Shown: positions 33,610-44,997 of the stretch, in pieces
Layout: each line of letters starts with the position of its first letter
Numbering within the stretch: the stretch's first letter is position 1
Assembly: GCA_963693315.1 (NCBI GenBank)
Contig: OY856187.1
Span: forward strand, 391,059,269-391,123,268
Source: Diogma glabrata
Lineage: Eukaryota > Arthropoda > Insecta > Diptera > Cylindrotomidae
Direction of reading: 5' to 3'
Length of the DNA: 64,000 nucleotides
Made by a program: the position numbers and the translations under genes
The notes under the pieces: model-generated
Told to the model about the DNA's origin: nothing
Databases searched by the model: none
Seen by the model: only the letters and a program-made list of their open reading frames with translations

Positions 33610-34299
33610 ACTAGAATAAAATAAAATTAGACTTGCGGTTACGGAGATCTTCAGATGATCCAAATTCTTCAGTCCAGCAATTTTCAAAAATAAATTCCCG
33701 CCTGGATTGAATTTAATACCCCAGCTTTACGAAATGTTGAACTACCAGCTGAATTCTCTCAATCAGCTGCATATGATGATGTGTCTTTTAATTTTCCCAA
33801 AATTATACTTTTCCCAGATTGGTATTTTTGTGAACTTTTAGGTTTTTATTTTATTCTATGATTTAACACGCTCCCAGTTTAATCCAATCTACTTTGTTTA
33901 GGAAGAAAATAAGGTTTTGATTTTACAAATGCTTCACCATTACAATTCAATAACACTCGCCATCTTTCCCTTTGTATATCTCTTAAAAATACGAAAGAAA
34001 AACAACTTTAGTATTTTAAGGAATAACTATATATTTTTTTTAATTTTTTGTTGGATATTTTCACTTTTCGTTTTCCTTATTTTTAACAAATGCTTAATTA
34101 ATAACAATCAATGCGTTAAACGCCTTTTTATTCTTTAACATCTGATCTCTTTTTTTTTGATTTTCTCCGTTTTACCATTCAACACAAGTTTTGAAAATCG
34201 ACTTAATTATTTGATAAGCAAACATGGAATTAAAAACTCGAAAACATTTGTTTTCGCGAACAAAAATGGAATGACTCACAAAATCAATGTGTTTTTTCT
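33610..34299. other. AT-rich interval, no gene seen
   Basis: Likely part of the LTR-like sequence to its right, on the minus strand, but its end could not be placed. Confidence 0.35.
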
Positions 34300-34562
34300 T
34301 TGACATCTTCTAATGTCATCGTGTAATACTGAAGATTAAACAAAATTGAGTAACGACATCTGTTCGTTAGAATTGAAATAAAATTGGGTACGTTCGTTTG
34401 TTTTTATAATTGTTATTCGAAGTTGAACTGACCGTTGGAAAATTTGAAATTATTATTAATGTAAAAATGAACTGAAATTATGGAAATAAATTTTTATTGA
34501 ATTAGAAAAAGAAGATGAATTGGTTTTATTATTGTTTAGGCGAATATAACGGACGTTACAAT
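34300..34562 (-). mobile_element. LTR-like sequence starting TGTAACGTCC
   Basis: In minus sense it begins TGTAACGTCCGTTATATTCG and is homologous to the plus-strand sequence starting at 47,621, sharing ACAATAATAAAACC, CATTTTTACATTAATAAT, AAACGAACGTAC and AGTATTACACGAT in the same order. Confidence 0.6.
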
Positions 34563-34682
34563 ATAAAAAAAGATAACTTATCTTAAAATGTTTTTAAGTT
34601 TGAGTGTGAAATGAAATATATTTTGATTAAACGGAAAAAGAATAGAAATTGATTTTAATATGATTTATGAGAATATCCGACG
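34563..34682 (-). mobile_element. deleted copy of the TGTAACG.CGGATATT LTR
   Basis: It joins ATAACTTATCTTAA (as at 31.2 kb) directly to the LTR start found at 32,157, lacking about 830 bp between. It is flanked by GACGTTACA on both sides. Confidence 0.5.
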
Positions 34683-34808
34683 TTACAGCACAATGATTTA
34701 TAAAAAGTTGAGTAATGATTTTCAGTTTTGCGGATTCAACAACATCTAACGTAACCGCAGATGTAGCTCGTGCTCCCAATTTAAATTTGATTTTTTAAAT
34801 ATGTTTAG
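34683..34808. other. short interval upstream of the RING exon
   Basis: It ends in the acceptor-like TTTTTTAAATATGTTTAG. Confidence 0.4.
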
Positions 34809-34960
34809 ATTCCCCAATCCGTAAAAATCCAGTTACCACGTTATGTGGTCACATATTTTGTCGAAGTTGTATTCAACAACATTTGCGTTTCGTTAATAAA
34901 TGTCCGATGTGTAGAAAGAATATTCGCAATACTCGCGAATTTGTTGCACATTATATATAA
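34809..34960 (+). CDS. RING-finger exon (RNF4-like), C-terminal
   Basis: After the acceptor ATGTTTAG, the frame reads DSPIRKNPVTTLCGHIFCRS and then ends a RING with CPMCRKNI. That gives Cys, His, Cys, Cys, Cys, Cys, the last six of the eight zinc ligands of a C3HC4 RING. The first Cys pair should lie in an upstream exon that I cannot see nearby. RING proteins of this type (RNF4/degringolade-like) are ubiquitin E3 ligases recruiting an E2. The stop falls in TATATATAA just before an inverted-repeat element, so the original C-terminus may have been changed by that insertion. It could be a gene fragment carried by a repeat. Confidence 0.7.
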
Positions 34961-34961
34961 C

Positions 34962-36204
34962 AGCAATTTCACGAAGATTCAACAACGTTTTGACTTGACC
35001 CCTTTTAATTTTGATTATTTTTTGTTTGAAAAATAGTCTTTGATAAATAAAAAATACAAGTTCTCTTAGAATTTTTTTTTTCGACCAGTGGTCTTCACAG
35101 GGTGCCCCTCAATTTTTGTTATTTTGTGATGTGAGTGCATTTTGACGAGCGATTGTAGAAAAACTACTCAATCGATTTTCATAAATGATATGTCGTTGAA
35201 TAGGTATTAGAACAAAGTTTTTAAAAATGTACACTGTTCATTTTTTGAAATAATTTTTAACGGTGTAACATAAAAAAATGGTGTAATTGAAAAAAAGATG
35301 GCATAGCCATTTTTTTTTTTTTTTTTTTAAACTAAATTGAAGCTTACTTTATATCTAACCACTTGTGAAAGTTTAGGACTAGCTATATTTTTTGTTTTAG
35401 AGATAAAATTCGTTGTGCATATGACTGTCGAGAATCAGTTTTTTTTGTTCTGAAGGAAAATTATAAAAATGGCAATTTTTAGATTCAGATTTTTTTTTTA
35501 TGTTAAATATCAAATATTTTATTATTAAATGAACTTTTTAAAAAGCAATTTCAGTCAAGTTCAGCCAAATTTTGCGACATTTTGACTCGACCCTTTTTAA
35601 TTTGGTTTATTTTGGTCTATATTTAAAAAAATTCTACTTCAAGCCGTATTTTTCATTTATCAAAGGCTATCTATAAACTAGCCGAATCTAAAAATCGCCA
35701 TTTTTATAATTTTCCTTCAGAACAAAAAAAACTGATTCCCGACAGTCATATGCACAACGAATTTTATCTCTAAAACAAAAAATATAGCTAGTCCTAAACT
35801 TTCACAAGTGGTTAGATATAAAATAAGCTTCAATTTAGTTTAAAAAAAAAAAAAAAGGCTATGCCATCTTTTTTTCAAATACACCATTTTTTCTTATGTT
35901 ACACCGTTAAAAATTATTTCAAAAAATGAACAGTGTACATTTTTAAAAACTTTGTTCTAATACCTATTCAACGACAAATCATTTATGAAAATCGATTGAG
36001 TAGTTTTTCTACAATCGCTCGTCAAAATGCACTCACATCACAAAAAAACAAAAATTGAGGGGCACCCTGTAAAGACCCCTGGTCGAAAAAAAAAATTCTA
36101 AGAGAACTTGTATTTTTTATTTATCAAAGACTATCTATAAACAAAAAATAATCAAAATTAAAAGGGGTCAAGTCAAAACGTTGTTGAATCTTCGTGAAAT
36201 TGCT
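34962..36204. mobile_element. 1.24-kb long-inverted-repeat element
   Basis: It begins AGCAATTTCACGAAGATTC and ends with the inverse. The arms are about 530 bp and well matched, around a central ~170 bp. The centre holds a further diverged copy of the end sequence (GCAATTTCAGTCAAGTTC near 35,551), so it formed in steps. There is no coding capacity and no clear target duplication. It is a MITE or foldback type. Confidence 0.85.
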
Positions 36205-37651
36205 CATAAATTACACATCACATTCTTACATCTAAAATTTTATCGTTATCATGAAGAAGCTTTAGTGCTTTAACTTTAGTGTTTATTTTATATTTTTTTT
36301 ATAAATATAGGTTAATTTGTACAAAAACATGCTTACTGCACTAAGCTCACGAAATTCGTCATCTATACTCTCTACGAGTGCAGAAATGTTGGTAAATGCA
36401 GGCTAAAATAAGAATTTACAAATTGAAACGTTATACAAGAAATCCAATAATTATTACCGTAGACAAATTTTCACTTTTTAGCTATATATAAATCTTTGAA
36501 AAATAACTGGAAATGATTTATAAAATTCTAATTGGGGTTTCATTAAACGAATAAATAGTCAATTCTGATGTATGTTGAATTTTTATTTTTTATCTCTGAA
36601 TCTTTCTTTTTTTGCCCGATTTTTCAGGTTCCAACACTTACTTTCGTAGTTTTTTGTAATTTTGTTTTGTAGCTTCTGTCAGTTTTTTATCATTATCCTC
36701 ATCAGCATCGTAACGATTTCCATCCAAATGTTCTTTTTTATTTTGTGTTAGTATGACCGTTTATTATTCTTTTGTTTTTTTATCCCTAGGGAAATAGGCT
36801 TATCGGTCTATATTAATGACTTTTAGTACAAAATCATTAAATTATTTTATTTGCTTTATTATGTTAAATAAATAAATTTTGTGTTGTGACGTTTCGGAAA
36901 AAGTTCATTCCTTCTTCATTACTTTACTATAATATAATAAATTCCTTTTTTAGAGTCTAAAGTCCTTTTTTATCTTTTACAGAAGTCTCTTGATTATTGA
37001 TTGATTCTTTTCTAAATATTTTTTTTCAATAATGGAATTTTGTTATGAGTATCTTTTGCATTTCCTCCATTTTGGCAAGTGTTCCAGAAGTTTGAAGTTG
37101 CGTTTTTTTTTCAAAGGTTCTTCCATTATTGCAGAAGCTTTCGCTGGTTGGCTTTGATTTTGGCAGTTCGCATTTTCTCAAATAATATTTGACGTTGTTC
37201 TTTCGATGCGCAGTTGTTTCTTTATTTTTTGAATGATTTTCTTTTTCAGACTCTTTATTGTAGACTGGTACCTATAAACAACATATTTAATTATATCAAG
37301 AACTTGAATAAGGTACAAGAATAAACCATCACACCTAAATGATAATGTGTTGAAATCAAATTTAATGAACGACAATTTATATAAACTTTCAGGATGTTTT
37401 ATTTATTAATAACAATAAGTAATAAGTATAATTGTCAAATTATCGTTCAGTGACATTGGCTGGTTAAAGATTGTTATCGTAGATTTTGAGTGAAAATCGT
37501 TAAGGGTAATTTCGACTGCTAATGGAAATTTGTTGGCCTCGTCTTTCGCTAATTACTGTAAAGATCGAGTTGCCAAGAATAGTGCGGCTGCAGTGCCATA
37601 AGTTACTGTTGTTAGTTGGTACGTTTGAATAGGTAAATCTTGGTCAGATCT
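36205..37651. other. interval with possible small exons
   Basis: No firm gene. On plus, a possible terminal exon follows AAATATAG at about 36,309 with TALSSRNSSSILSTSAEM and a stop. On minus, about 36,650-36,745 reads DGNRYDADEDNDKKLTEA ending near a consensus donor (GTAAGTG), and about 37,050-37,270 reads SLKKKIIQKIKKQLRIE, a basic coil. None has enough signal for a call. A hammerhead-like motif lies at 36,888-36,919. Confidence 0.3.
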
Positions 37652-38110
37652 TCAAAGAATTCTTTGATACTTTGTATCATTTGGATTAATATTTACCTGA
37701 CGGTACATTTTTGTAATGTCCGTGGTCATTACATATTTTTTAAATCGTAATATAATTGAAAATAATGAATCCTGTATATTTGCTCTAACCATTAAATTAT
37801 CGTTTAATGATAGTTTAGTATTTGATTTAGCTGACGCGTCAAATACGACACGCACCTTTGTGGTGGAACTAGATAGCTTCAAAACTGGATGATGAGGCAT
37901 ATAGTAATTTGATTCATAAGGCAAATCATTTTCCTCATTAATTAATTTCATATGGTTCAATCACTTGTATTCGTCAATGAATTATATCTATTGCTCCTTT
38001 AATTGAGGATTGTTTGAAAAACGTTTTTCCAAGGAATGAAATCTTTTTAACGCGTGATCGTTTGACATACTTAACTGTATACTATTGTTTTTGAAAAGTA
38101 GACTCACAGT
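37652..38110 (-). pseudogene. BEL/Pao reverse transcriptase fragment
   Basis: YYMPHHPVLKLSSSTTKVR, VVFDASAKS, LSLNDNLMVRANIQDSL and YVMTTDITKMYRQV are textbook BEL/Pao RT blocks, the last with the first catalytic Asp. The frame stops before the YxDD box. Upstream in sense, HALKRFHSLEKRFSNNPQL continues the normal order after a frame change near 37,960. It lies outside the BEL element starting at 38,717, so it is a separate copy. Confidence 0.8.
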
Positions 38111-38711
38111 GTAACGTCCTGTTGAGTCTCAATAATGAGTCTGAGTGAATTGATTTCACAGCGCAATTCTTCCCGGCAAATTTACATTTTGTTATATGTA
38201 TTAATATGGTTTTCCATACTTTTCACTTGTTTTGTGTGCTTTTGTCACTTTGAAATTTTAATTTATACTATAAGTGAAAGATTTAATTTTTTATAGATAA
38301 TTAAGTAGTCCGTATAGTGACAATTTTTTATATTTATTTTATTTTTTATTTTTTACAGAATATATATTTCGGATTACTCCTTCTTCAGTTCTTTTCTTAA
38401 CTATCTTATTACTCATCTTTTCTTATAACTCATCTTTTCATTTTATTTCAAGTACAACAATTATCAAAACATCGAATAAAACATTTTTTAATTGTAAAAC
38501 ATATATTTCACACTATTAGAAATAATTTTGATTTAGTTTTCTTACTTTAATAATAATAACTAACAAAAAAATTTAGTTTTATATTTCTAAAATAAATACT
38601 TTATTTTTACGTTACGATAAAAAATTTACTTTAAATAAAAACAAATTTTTATTTCCACAATATTGACATTCGATCTATTTTTAGGGCTCCGTACTTTAAA
38701 AAAGTTAAAAC
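38111..38711. other. AT-rich interval, no gene seen
   Basis: It contains a hammerhead-like motif on the minus strand at 38,367-38,388 and is otherwise featureless. Confidence 0.5.
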
Positions 38712-38716
38712 GGTAC

Positions 38717-39004
38717 TGTTTGGGGTGAGGTGGAAAGTAAAATCCATATATATTTTTTGAGATTTCCGATTCTTATTATTTATTTTTTCTTTATTAATAA
38801 TATTTACATTTTTTCATATTCTTCTGTGTGTATCTCCATTTGTTGTTGTTCACCCAATGATGTGTTCGACGATGACTGGCGATTTATATTTTTTCATTGT
38901 TGTTTGTTATTAATTATCATTAGTTGTTCGAGTGTGGTAAGATAAAACAAAATTTCCATTTGTAATGGTGTTGTCATCGCATACTTGCGGTATAAACGCG
39001 AACA
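38717..39004 (-). mobile_element. BEL 3' LTR
   Basis: Plus strand starts TGTTTGGGGTGAGG and ends ATAAACGCGAACA. GAGGGGGCGGGA (polypurine tract, in sense) lies immediately next to it at 39,005-39,016. A small frame inside it is repeated in the other LTR and is not a gene. Confidence 0.93.
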
Positions 39005-39383
39005 TCCCGCCCCCTCGGTATAAAATATTGATAACGACTTCTGTATTATCGTACGAAAGTGTACGTAGTTCTTGTTATTAGTATTCGGATACTCCAGATT
39101 CCACATTTGACTGCTGTGGATGTTTGGAATTAGTTGACTCCTCGAACAGCATTCAGCTTATCGGTGATAAAAAATGAAATGAAACATTGAAATGTCGAAT
39201 TTGTGACATCCAATTTCTGTAGCCATTAGATTGGCATTTTGTACAATTTTGTTGATGGAAATATTGTAACATTGATATGATATATGTAATAATAAATGTT
39301 ATCGAAGTTGAGAATACGAAATTTAAAAGTTAGCAATATTTTCAACATTTGCTTAATTTTATGAATCTTATAACGATTATCAG
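39005..39383 (-). other. BEL 3' untranslated part
   Basis: Polypurine tract and about 370 non-coding bases between the 3' LTR and a nested insertion. Confidence 0.6.
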
Positions 39384-40743
39384 TGCAACCTGAGCCCCCA
39401 AAAAGGAGTAAAGATTGCCCTGGCCAACGTTAAAGATTTGACCATCTAGCTAGAAATCCGGATCCGCTTCTTCGGCTTGGCTCAGACGTATGTTTTTGGT
39501 CGTGGGTTGTCCGGTAACTAGATGGTCCTGGTTGGAAGCGGTTCATAACAAAAGGGGAAAAAAAAGGATATTTAAATAGGGAACAGTCCATCCTTACTTA
39601 CCTTAAATTCCTTCAAACCATGTTCTCACTCTAAAACTTCGCGACTTAACTACATCATGGTAGTGGGGTGACTCATGATTTATTTGTAAGGTAATACCAT
39701 CTACCCTCCCCACTGCCTTACCACTATAACGTTAACCCATGAATACATAGTAGCACAAAGAAAAATAAACTTAACATACTAATTACTCACCAATTTTCTG
39801 ACACTCACGTTCCCAGGCAGAGATTCCGAGGATCCGGATGCAAGATTTAAACTTCGGGGATGAAAGTCAAACACACCATTATACTTTCAATACCATATGA
39901 TATAAAACTTTATTTGCAAAATTTTCCGTAATTCACCACTTGATTTAACAAATAACAACAACTGAATATTTTAATATTTTCTTTTTGATTTTTCAATTAA
40001 TTCACCAATTGATTCAGAGACAACAAACTACCAACAAACAACAAACTAAAAAAAATTCTCTAAAGGTAGTAAACAAAAACAACAAACAAAAAAAAAAAAC
40101 AAGCGAAAGAATAAAAAACCAGACCGAACCACGACTATGACTGCTCGAGTCGCAAAAAACTTTCTGAATCCCGACCAACCATTCTCCAACCTAACTCAAA
40201 ACCTCGGTTTCATTTGATCCGCTCAAAAAAAAACCGAAAATATAAAGTTAGCAAAAAAACTACAATTCCAGAAAACTAATTGTGTGAAAATAAATTTTCT
40301 CACAATTGAAACAAAGAAACCTATTACATTTTAAAATGACTGAATTTCAGTCGAAAAGAAAGAAACAATTAGAAAATTTGAGAATAAGTTAAAATAGGTT
40401 TTTGCATACATTACAAAAACGAGTTAGGAAAATTTTAATTGTGGGAACATTTTAATTTATGAAAATTTTGATCTAGAGCATTTGTCTAGACTGAAGTTGA
40501 GACCCATATTTTTTTTACGAAATTGAAAAAAAGCTGAAATGTGGGAACATTTTAATTTAATTAAATGAGTTTTGCGGATTAGCAAAACCGAAATATGGAA
40601 ACTAGCTTTGAGAATGGGTGTAATGTAATGCAACATCAATATTGATTATTGGTTTTATTCCTGGAATTGGGCAACTTGGGACGAAGGAACGTAATAACAG
40701 AAAATATCAGGAGAGCGGTGTGTTTGTGAATATCCTTCGTCAC
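39384..40743 (-). mobile_element. nested long gypsy solo LTR (~1.36 kb)
   Basis: In sense it starts TGTGACGAAGGATATTC, like the LTR ending at 56,252 (TGTAACGAAGGATATT). The two share further blocks in order, including GGTAAGTA splice donors and a CCCACGACC block near the far end. The inner end is provisional (about 39,384). No pol is attached. Confidence 0.65.
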
Positions 40744-41020
40744 AATCTATATACAGTAAAACTTCTGTAAAACGACCACCTTGCGTACCAGAGAAAAAAT
40801 GGTCGTTTTGAGAGGTGAACCTATTAGGGAAAAAAAAATTTTTTTTACAAAAAATTCAAAAATATAACAAATATGTATGTATTTATTTTATTTCACAGGA
40901 TACGATACGTTTATCACAAGAATAAATAATATAGAAAGAAATTATAATTTCAGGAACAAATTTCAACTCATAGGTTAACTAAATTTAATTAAATTTAAAA
41001 ATTATGAATATATTTTAGTA

Positions 41021-42169
41021 TTATTTTGGGGTAAAATAATCAATTAACGTTGTTTGTTTCGATGATCTGGACTTGTGCTGAATGATTTCGTTTCCCAGTA
41101 TTCTCTCGCATTCATAAAAATGAGTGATTAACTCACTATTTCCTAAATTAAACGACAATCGTTTTAAACCAGCTACTGCTTCCCAGCTTTTATGTAGTAA
41201 CATTGGTTGAAACTCCTCATTATCGGATTCCTCGTTTTCGCCATCTTGATCAAAATTGGTCACATTTGAATTCAATAACTCGGTTTCCCATTCGTCATTG
41301 TCCCAAGGTGGAGATACATCATCCAAGTCAATATTGGTATCGAAGTCGAGTTCTAAATTGACAAGGTTTGCTAACGATATTATATCACTTTGAATATCCA
41401 TATTTTCAGAAATATTTATCTCATTGTTAGAACTTAGCAGAATCAATCCACATTTCGAAAAACACTTTTCAATGGTTATCGGGGAGACATTATTCCACGC
41501 TTCCTTTACATATTCAACGACATCAGCCAAAGTAATTTGTTTTATTAGTTCGTCAACATTGTCGACAGTATCCATCTTCGCGATTAAAGTGGTCAACATT
41601 CTGCGCCGATAATGTAGTTTAAAATTTTGGATGATACCTTGATCAAGTGGTTGACTTACACTCGTAGTATTTGCAGGCAGAAATAACAATTTGATAGCTT
41701 TGAGCTGTAAGTCGGTCGAATGGCTGGCTGCATTGTCCAGGACTAATATAATGCTTCGTTTCTCTTTGATCATTTTTTTATCAATTTTTTTTAACCACTC
41801 ATCAAAAATAACACGGGTCATCCAAGCTGTTTTATTTGAGTGCCAATCCACTCCCAAATTATTCATATTCATCTTAAAACATCTTGGCCTTTTGGACGTA
41901 TTGATTACAAGAGCTCGCTCTTTTTGTCCAATCGCATTTGCAAACAACATTACGGTAATTCGATGTTTACATTTTTTAGAGCCATGTGCATTGGTACCCT
42001 TGGCTAGGAAAGATTTTGTTGACAACGCTCGATAAAAAAGGCCAGTTTCGTCGAGGTTATAAATATTATTGGATTCATAATTTGCTATCATTGATGGCAA
42101 ACGTTGATACCAACTCGAAATAAGGTCACTATTTACTGAACAACTTTCGCCACTCAATGCTCTAAACAC
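41021..42169 (-). pseudogene. Tigger transposase, DDE domain
   Basis: This frame gives 382 codons of the DDE_1 domain shared with CENP-B and jerky proteins. Catalytic Asp residues are visible in IYNLDETGLFY, SIILVLDNAASH and TSVSQPLDQGIIQNFK, giving the DDD pattern of pogo elements. The C-terminal acidic stretch is typical. It is separated from its DNA-binding part by a stop near 42,210 and a frame change near 42,275. The catalytic core alone is intact, so loss is recent. Confidence 0.9.
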
Positions 42170-42270
42170 AATATTATTTCTGACAGAAAATTTATTGAGC
42201 CACCCGTTACTGGCTTACTTTTTTAAACTTTTCGCAAATGACAATGCCTTTTCTTGTAGGATTGGCCCAC

Positions 42271-42549
42271 TTACTGGTAATTTCTTGCTCGCGCTCCCTC
42301 AAACCAAGCCAAAGTTAATTCATTCACTTGTTTAAATGGTTGAAATGATTGTCGTTTTGTGTTTTCATTTGCATTCTTGTACCACTTTGCCTTTAAAACA
42401 TCTTTGTTTTTCAAAATATTAGCGATCTGGGTTTTGCCACAACCATATTTATCAGCTAAAGTTCTGTGTGACATGCCTTTTGCAGAACCCTCAATCACAT
42501 TTATTTTGTCTCCTAACTTCAAAAATTTCATTTTAATGTAGTGTAGCAC
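42271..42549 (-). pseudogene. Tigger transposase, N-terminal HTH (CENP-B-like)
   Basis: KLGDKINVIEGSAKGMSHRT and LADKYGCGKTQIANILKNKD form the first helix-turn-helix of the CENP-B/psq type, which binds the transposon ends. The frame stops at 42,271; continuing in the next frame, LPVSGPILQEKALSFAKSL and SNGWLNKFSVRN (second HTH) carry on to the DDE part. One frameshift and one stop thus inactivate the gene. Confidence 0.85.
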
Positions 42550-43212
42550 TGTAAAGAGAGAGATTTAAATAGGTAAATTTATCTTTAATCAGCAGTTTGA
42601 TGAATTATGTACAGTTTAAAAAACAAACCTTAAATAATCACGTCGTTTTGTTTCGATAAATTTGAGGTAACTAAAAGTCGATCAAAATACAAATACAAAA
42701 CAGTTTACAGGTTTTCCTTATGTTTATTGGTGTTCACAAATCAAAACAAATAATACATACATACACTAAACAGCAATAAATGTAAAGGGTAACTCAAAAC
42801 AAAAGTGTTCGTATGAATTACATAATAATTATGTACATAATTAAAATATTTGTACAAAATCCAAAGAAACACACTGTGTCTAAAAAGGAACACACAATTA
42901 TAATAATTAAATGTTTTAGTTTGAGTGCTGTTTAACCGATTAAATATGTATGTATGTATTAAACATAAACATAATACAAACAAAATTGCTTTTGTATTTT
43001 AAGTAGAAAAAAATAATAAATATTGAAGAGTGGTCGTTTAGAAGAGTGTGATTGTTTCTCGATGTACTATTAAATCATGGTCGCGGTTGGGTTTGGGAGG
43101 TGGCTTTTTTAGAGAGAAGGTTTTACTTTAAATAAAAACGGTTTTATGATCAAATGTATCGTACAGAAAGGGGGTCTTCTCCTAGAGGTGGTCGTTTGTA
43201 GAAGTTTTACTG

Positions 43213-43697
43213 TAATACAAATTCAAATATCAAAATAAGTTTGATTTTAGAACAGAAATAATTCAAATAATTTTGATTCTATACAAGAAAATTGACCAAT
43301 TATAAACTTGAAAAACTGTCTACTATAGTTTCAATATTTGCTTAATTAAAGTAATCTATACAATACAAATGCAAATATTTTAATGACTTCGATTTCATGA
43401 ACAGAAATAATTCTAATAATTTTGATTTTATACAAGAAAATTTAAGCAATCGACCAATTATAAATTTAAAAACATGTTAAACTGACAAACTGTCCAATAT
43501 AGTTTCAATATTTGCTTAATTAAAGTAATCTATACAATAGAAATGCAAATATTTCAATGACTTCGATTTCATGAACAGAAATAATTTAACATTGGAAGAC
43601 GTTACGCCCGACCATTCCAACTGTTCAATTAATAAAATGAAAAGGGGTTTTAAATTGGTGGTCAACCAAATCAAAAGCCCTGTTCATTCGTATTGGA
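43213..43697. other. repeat-rich interval inside BEL
   Basis: A ~180-bp sequence with TTTCAATATTTGCTTAATTA and GACTTCGATTTCATGAACAG occurs twice (near 43,328 and 43,503). No gene. Confidence 0.5.
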
Positions 43698-44060
43698 CTA
43701 AAATATTAGTTCGTTCGAAGAAAAGTCGCGATCATATGGCAAAGCACTTAATTCCGTGACCGACCGTTTGAATACTCCCTTCGATGTAAAAACTTCTACT
43801 TCCCGTCCACCCCGGGGTATAATTTGACGACTCTCCGCATACTCCAACATTGAGGTGTAGATGATGAATCCTTTAATTCGACCAAATCGTTTTAACGCAA
43901 TGCTTCGAGACAAGCCTAAATGGACCTGAGAGAGAAACTCTTTTATAAAGGGCAACTCCCCCACAAATCTACCATCCTTTCTTCGATAGTGTGTATCCTG
44001 AAAGTGCTTATCACACAGGCTATCGTTTAGGGATAGTGGTGGCTTTGTATAAATCTCTTC
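43698..44060 (-). pseudogene. BEL pol: RT entry fused to integrase end
   Basis: The sense order is SLNDSLCDKHFQDTHYRR, FVGELPFIKEFLSQVHLGLS and RSIALKRF, the region just ahead of BEL RT. It then passes without a frame break into GREVEVFTSKGVFKRSVTELS, the end of BEL integrase. All of RT, RNase H and the integrase core has been removed by an in-frame deletion near 43,860-43,880. Confidence 0.8.
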
Positions 44061-44066
44061 TAATTC

Positions 44067-44996
44067 TCAAAATCGTTGTATTGATTCGTTTAAGGTTACT
44101 TGGTTACAAAATGATAGTAGTGGCGTGGTGTGTGATTTATTTTCCATATTTAACGTTTTAACCTTAACACATCCAGAGAGGATATATCCAAAGATAGTTT
44201 CTTGAGCTACCAATGAGTCGAAAGTTACTAGTTTGAGTCGTATTAACTGTGCATACAAATCGGCTCCCAACAGTATATGAATTGCCCCAGGTGTTTGAAA
44301 TTCGGGATCAGCCATAGAAATGTTTTCAAATAAAGGTAAGTCTGTTGCTGGAATTTCACACGAAGGTAATGAATTTGTTATCTTCTTTAGTACAAATGCT
44401 TGCAACTGAATCGATTGATTTGGTTGAGTTAAGAAAAACAATTCATCACTTGCCATCTTGTTTGACTTAACATTTACAGCCGAACCCACAGCCGAGATCA
44501 TGGCAGAACATGGTATAGTGTTAAGTTTAAGAGATTGTACGACCGATTCTATTATAAATGAAGATTCTGATCCCTGATCGATAAGGCAACGAAGAGCAGT
44601 ACTTCCAGAATTACACTTAATTTCCGTTAAGGCTGTAGCCAATAGAACCCGACGATGGTGGGTTGTTTTGTGAGATACGCTATGAGTGCTGATATTATCT
44701 CCCGGTTCTGAAGCAGTCAGATTGGTAACATGGTTGGTGGTAGAGGAGATGAGATTCATGAAATTTAGTGGAGTTGGAGTCTCTGATGTAGACTGGATTT
44801 CCTCAGCTGCTCGCTCGTTGGGATCACTTTCACTCACAGTAGTCCCTGACCTATTCATATGAAGAAGTGTGTGATGCCTTTTCAAACATATTTGACACGT
44901 TTTGACGGAGGTACATCTCTGAATGTGATGTGGCCCAAAACAATTAAAACAACGGTGGTGTAACCTTATGAACTCTTGGCGCTGACTGGTTTCCAT
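44067..44996 (-). CDS. BEL gag C-terminus and retropepsin
   Basis: This has 309 codons. Cys/His knuckles come first (CFNCFGPHHIQRC and CQICLKRHHTLLH, residues about 17-47), then a Ser/Thr-rich linker, then the BEL-type aspartyl protease with LIDQGSESSFI near residue 140 (Asp-Gln-Gly in place of the usual DTG or DSG) and MADPEFQTPGAIHILLGADL. The protease normally cuts the Gag-Pol product. A TAA at about 44,998 separates it from the gag frame upstream in sense. Confidence 0.8.
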   Translation of the reverse strand: METSQRQEFIRLHHRCFNCFGPHHIQRCTSVKTCQICLKRHHTLLHMNRSGTTVSESDPNERAAEEIQSTSETPTPLNFMNLISSTTNHVTNLTASEPGDNISTHSVSHKTTHHRRVLLATALTEIKCNSGSTALRCLIDQGSESSFIIESVVQSLKLNTIPCSAMISAVGSAVNVKSNKMASDELFFLTQPNQSIQLQAFVLKKITNSLPSCEIPATDLPLFENISMADPEFQTPGAIHILLGADLYAQLIRLKLVTFDSLVAQETIFGYILSGCVKVKTLNMENKSHTTPLLSFCNQVTLNESIQRF

Positions 44997-44997
44997 A

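Larger units (their letters stand above)
40754..43212 (-). mobile_element. Tigger/pogo transposon
   Basis: The ends are CAGTAAAACTTCT and AGAAGTTTTACTG with TA on both sides, standard for the Tc1/mariner superfamily. It sits just outside the end of the solo LTR. The inner terminal parts also match (ACGACCACC). Confidence 0.92.

Noticed and set aside
38730..38945. 71-codon frame, repeated at 52,218-52,433, as a gene
   Set aside because: Both lie wholly inside the paired BEL LTRs and repeat only because the LTRs are copies.
42741..42983. 80-codon Tyr/Phe/Leu-rich frame inside the Tigger element
   Set aside because: Low-complexity AT-rich translation in the transposon's non-coding part; no family match.
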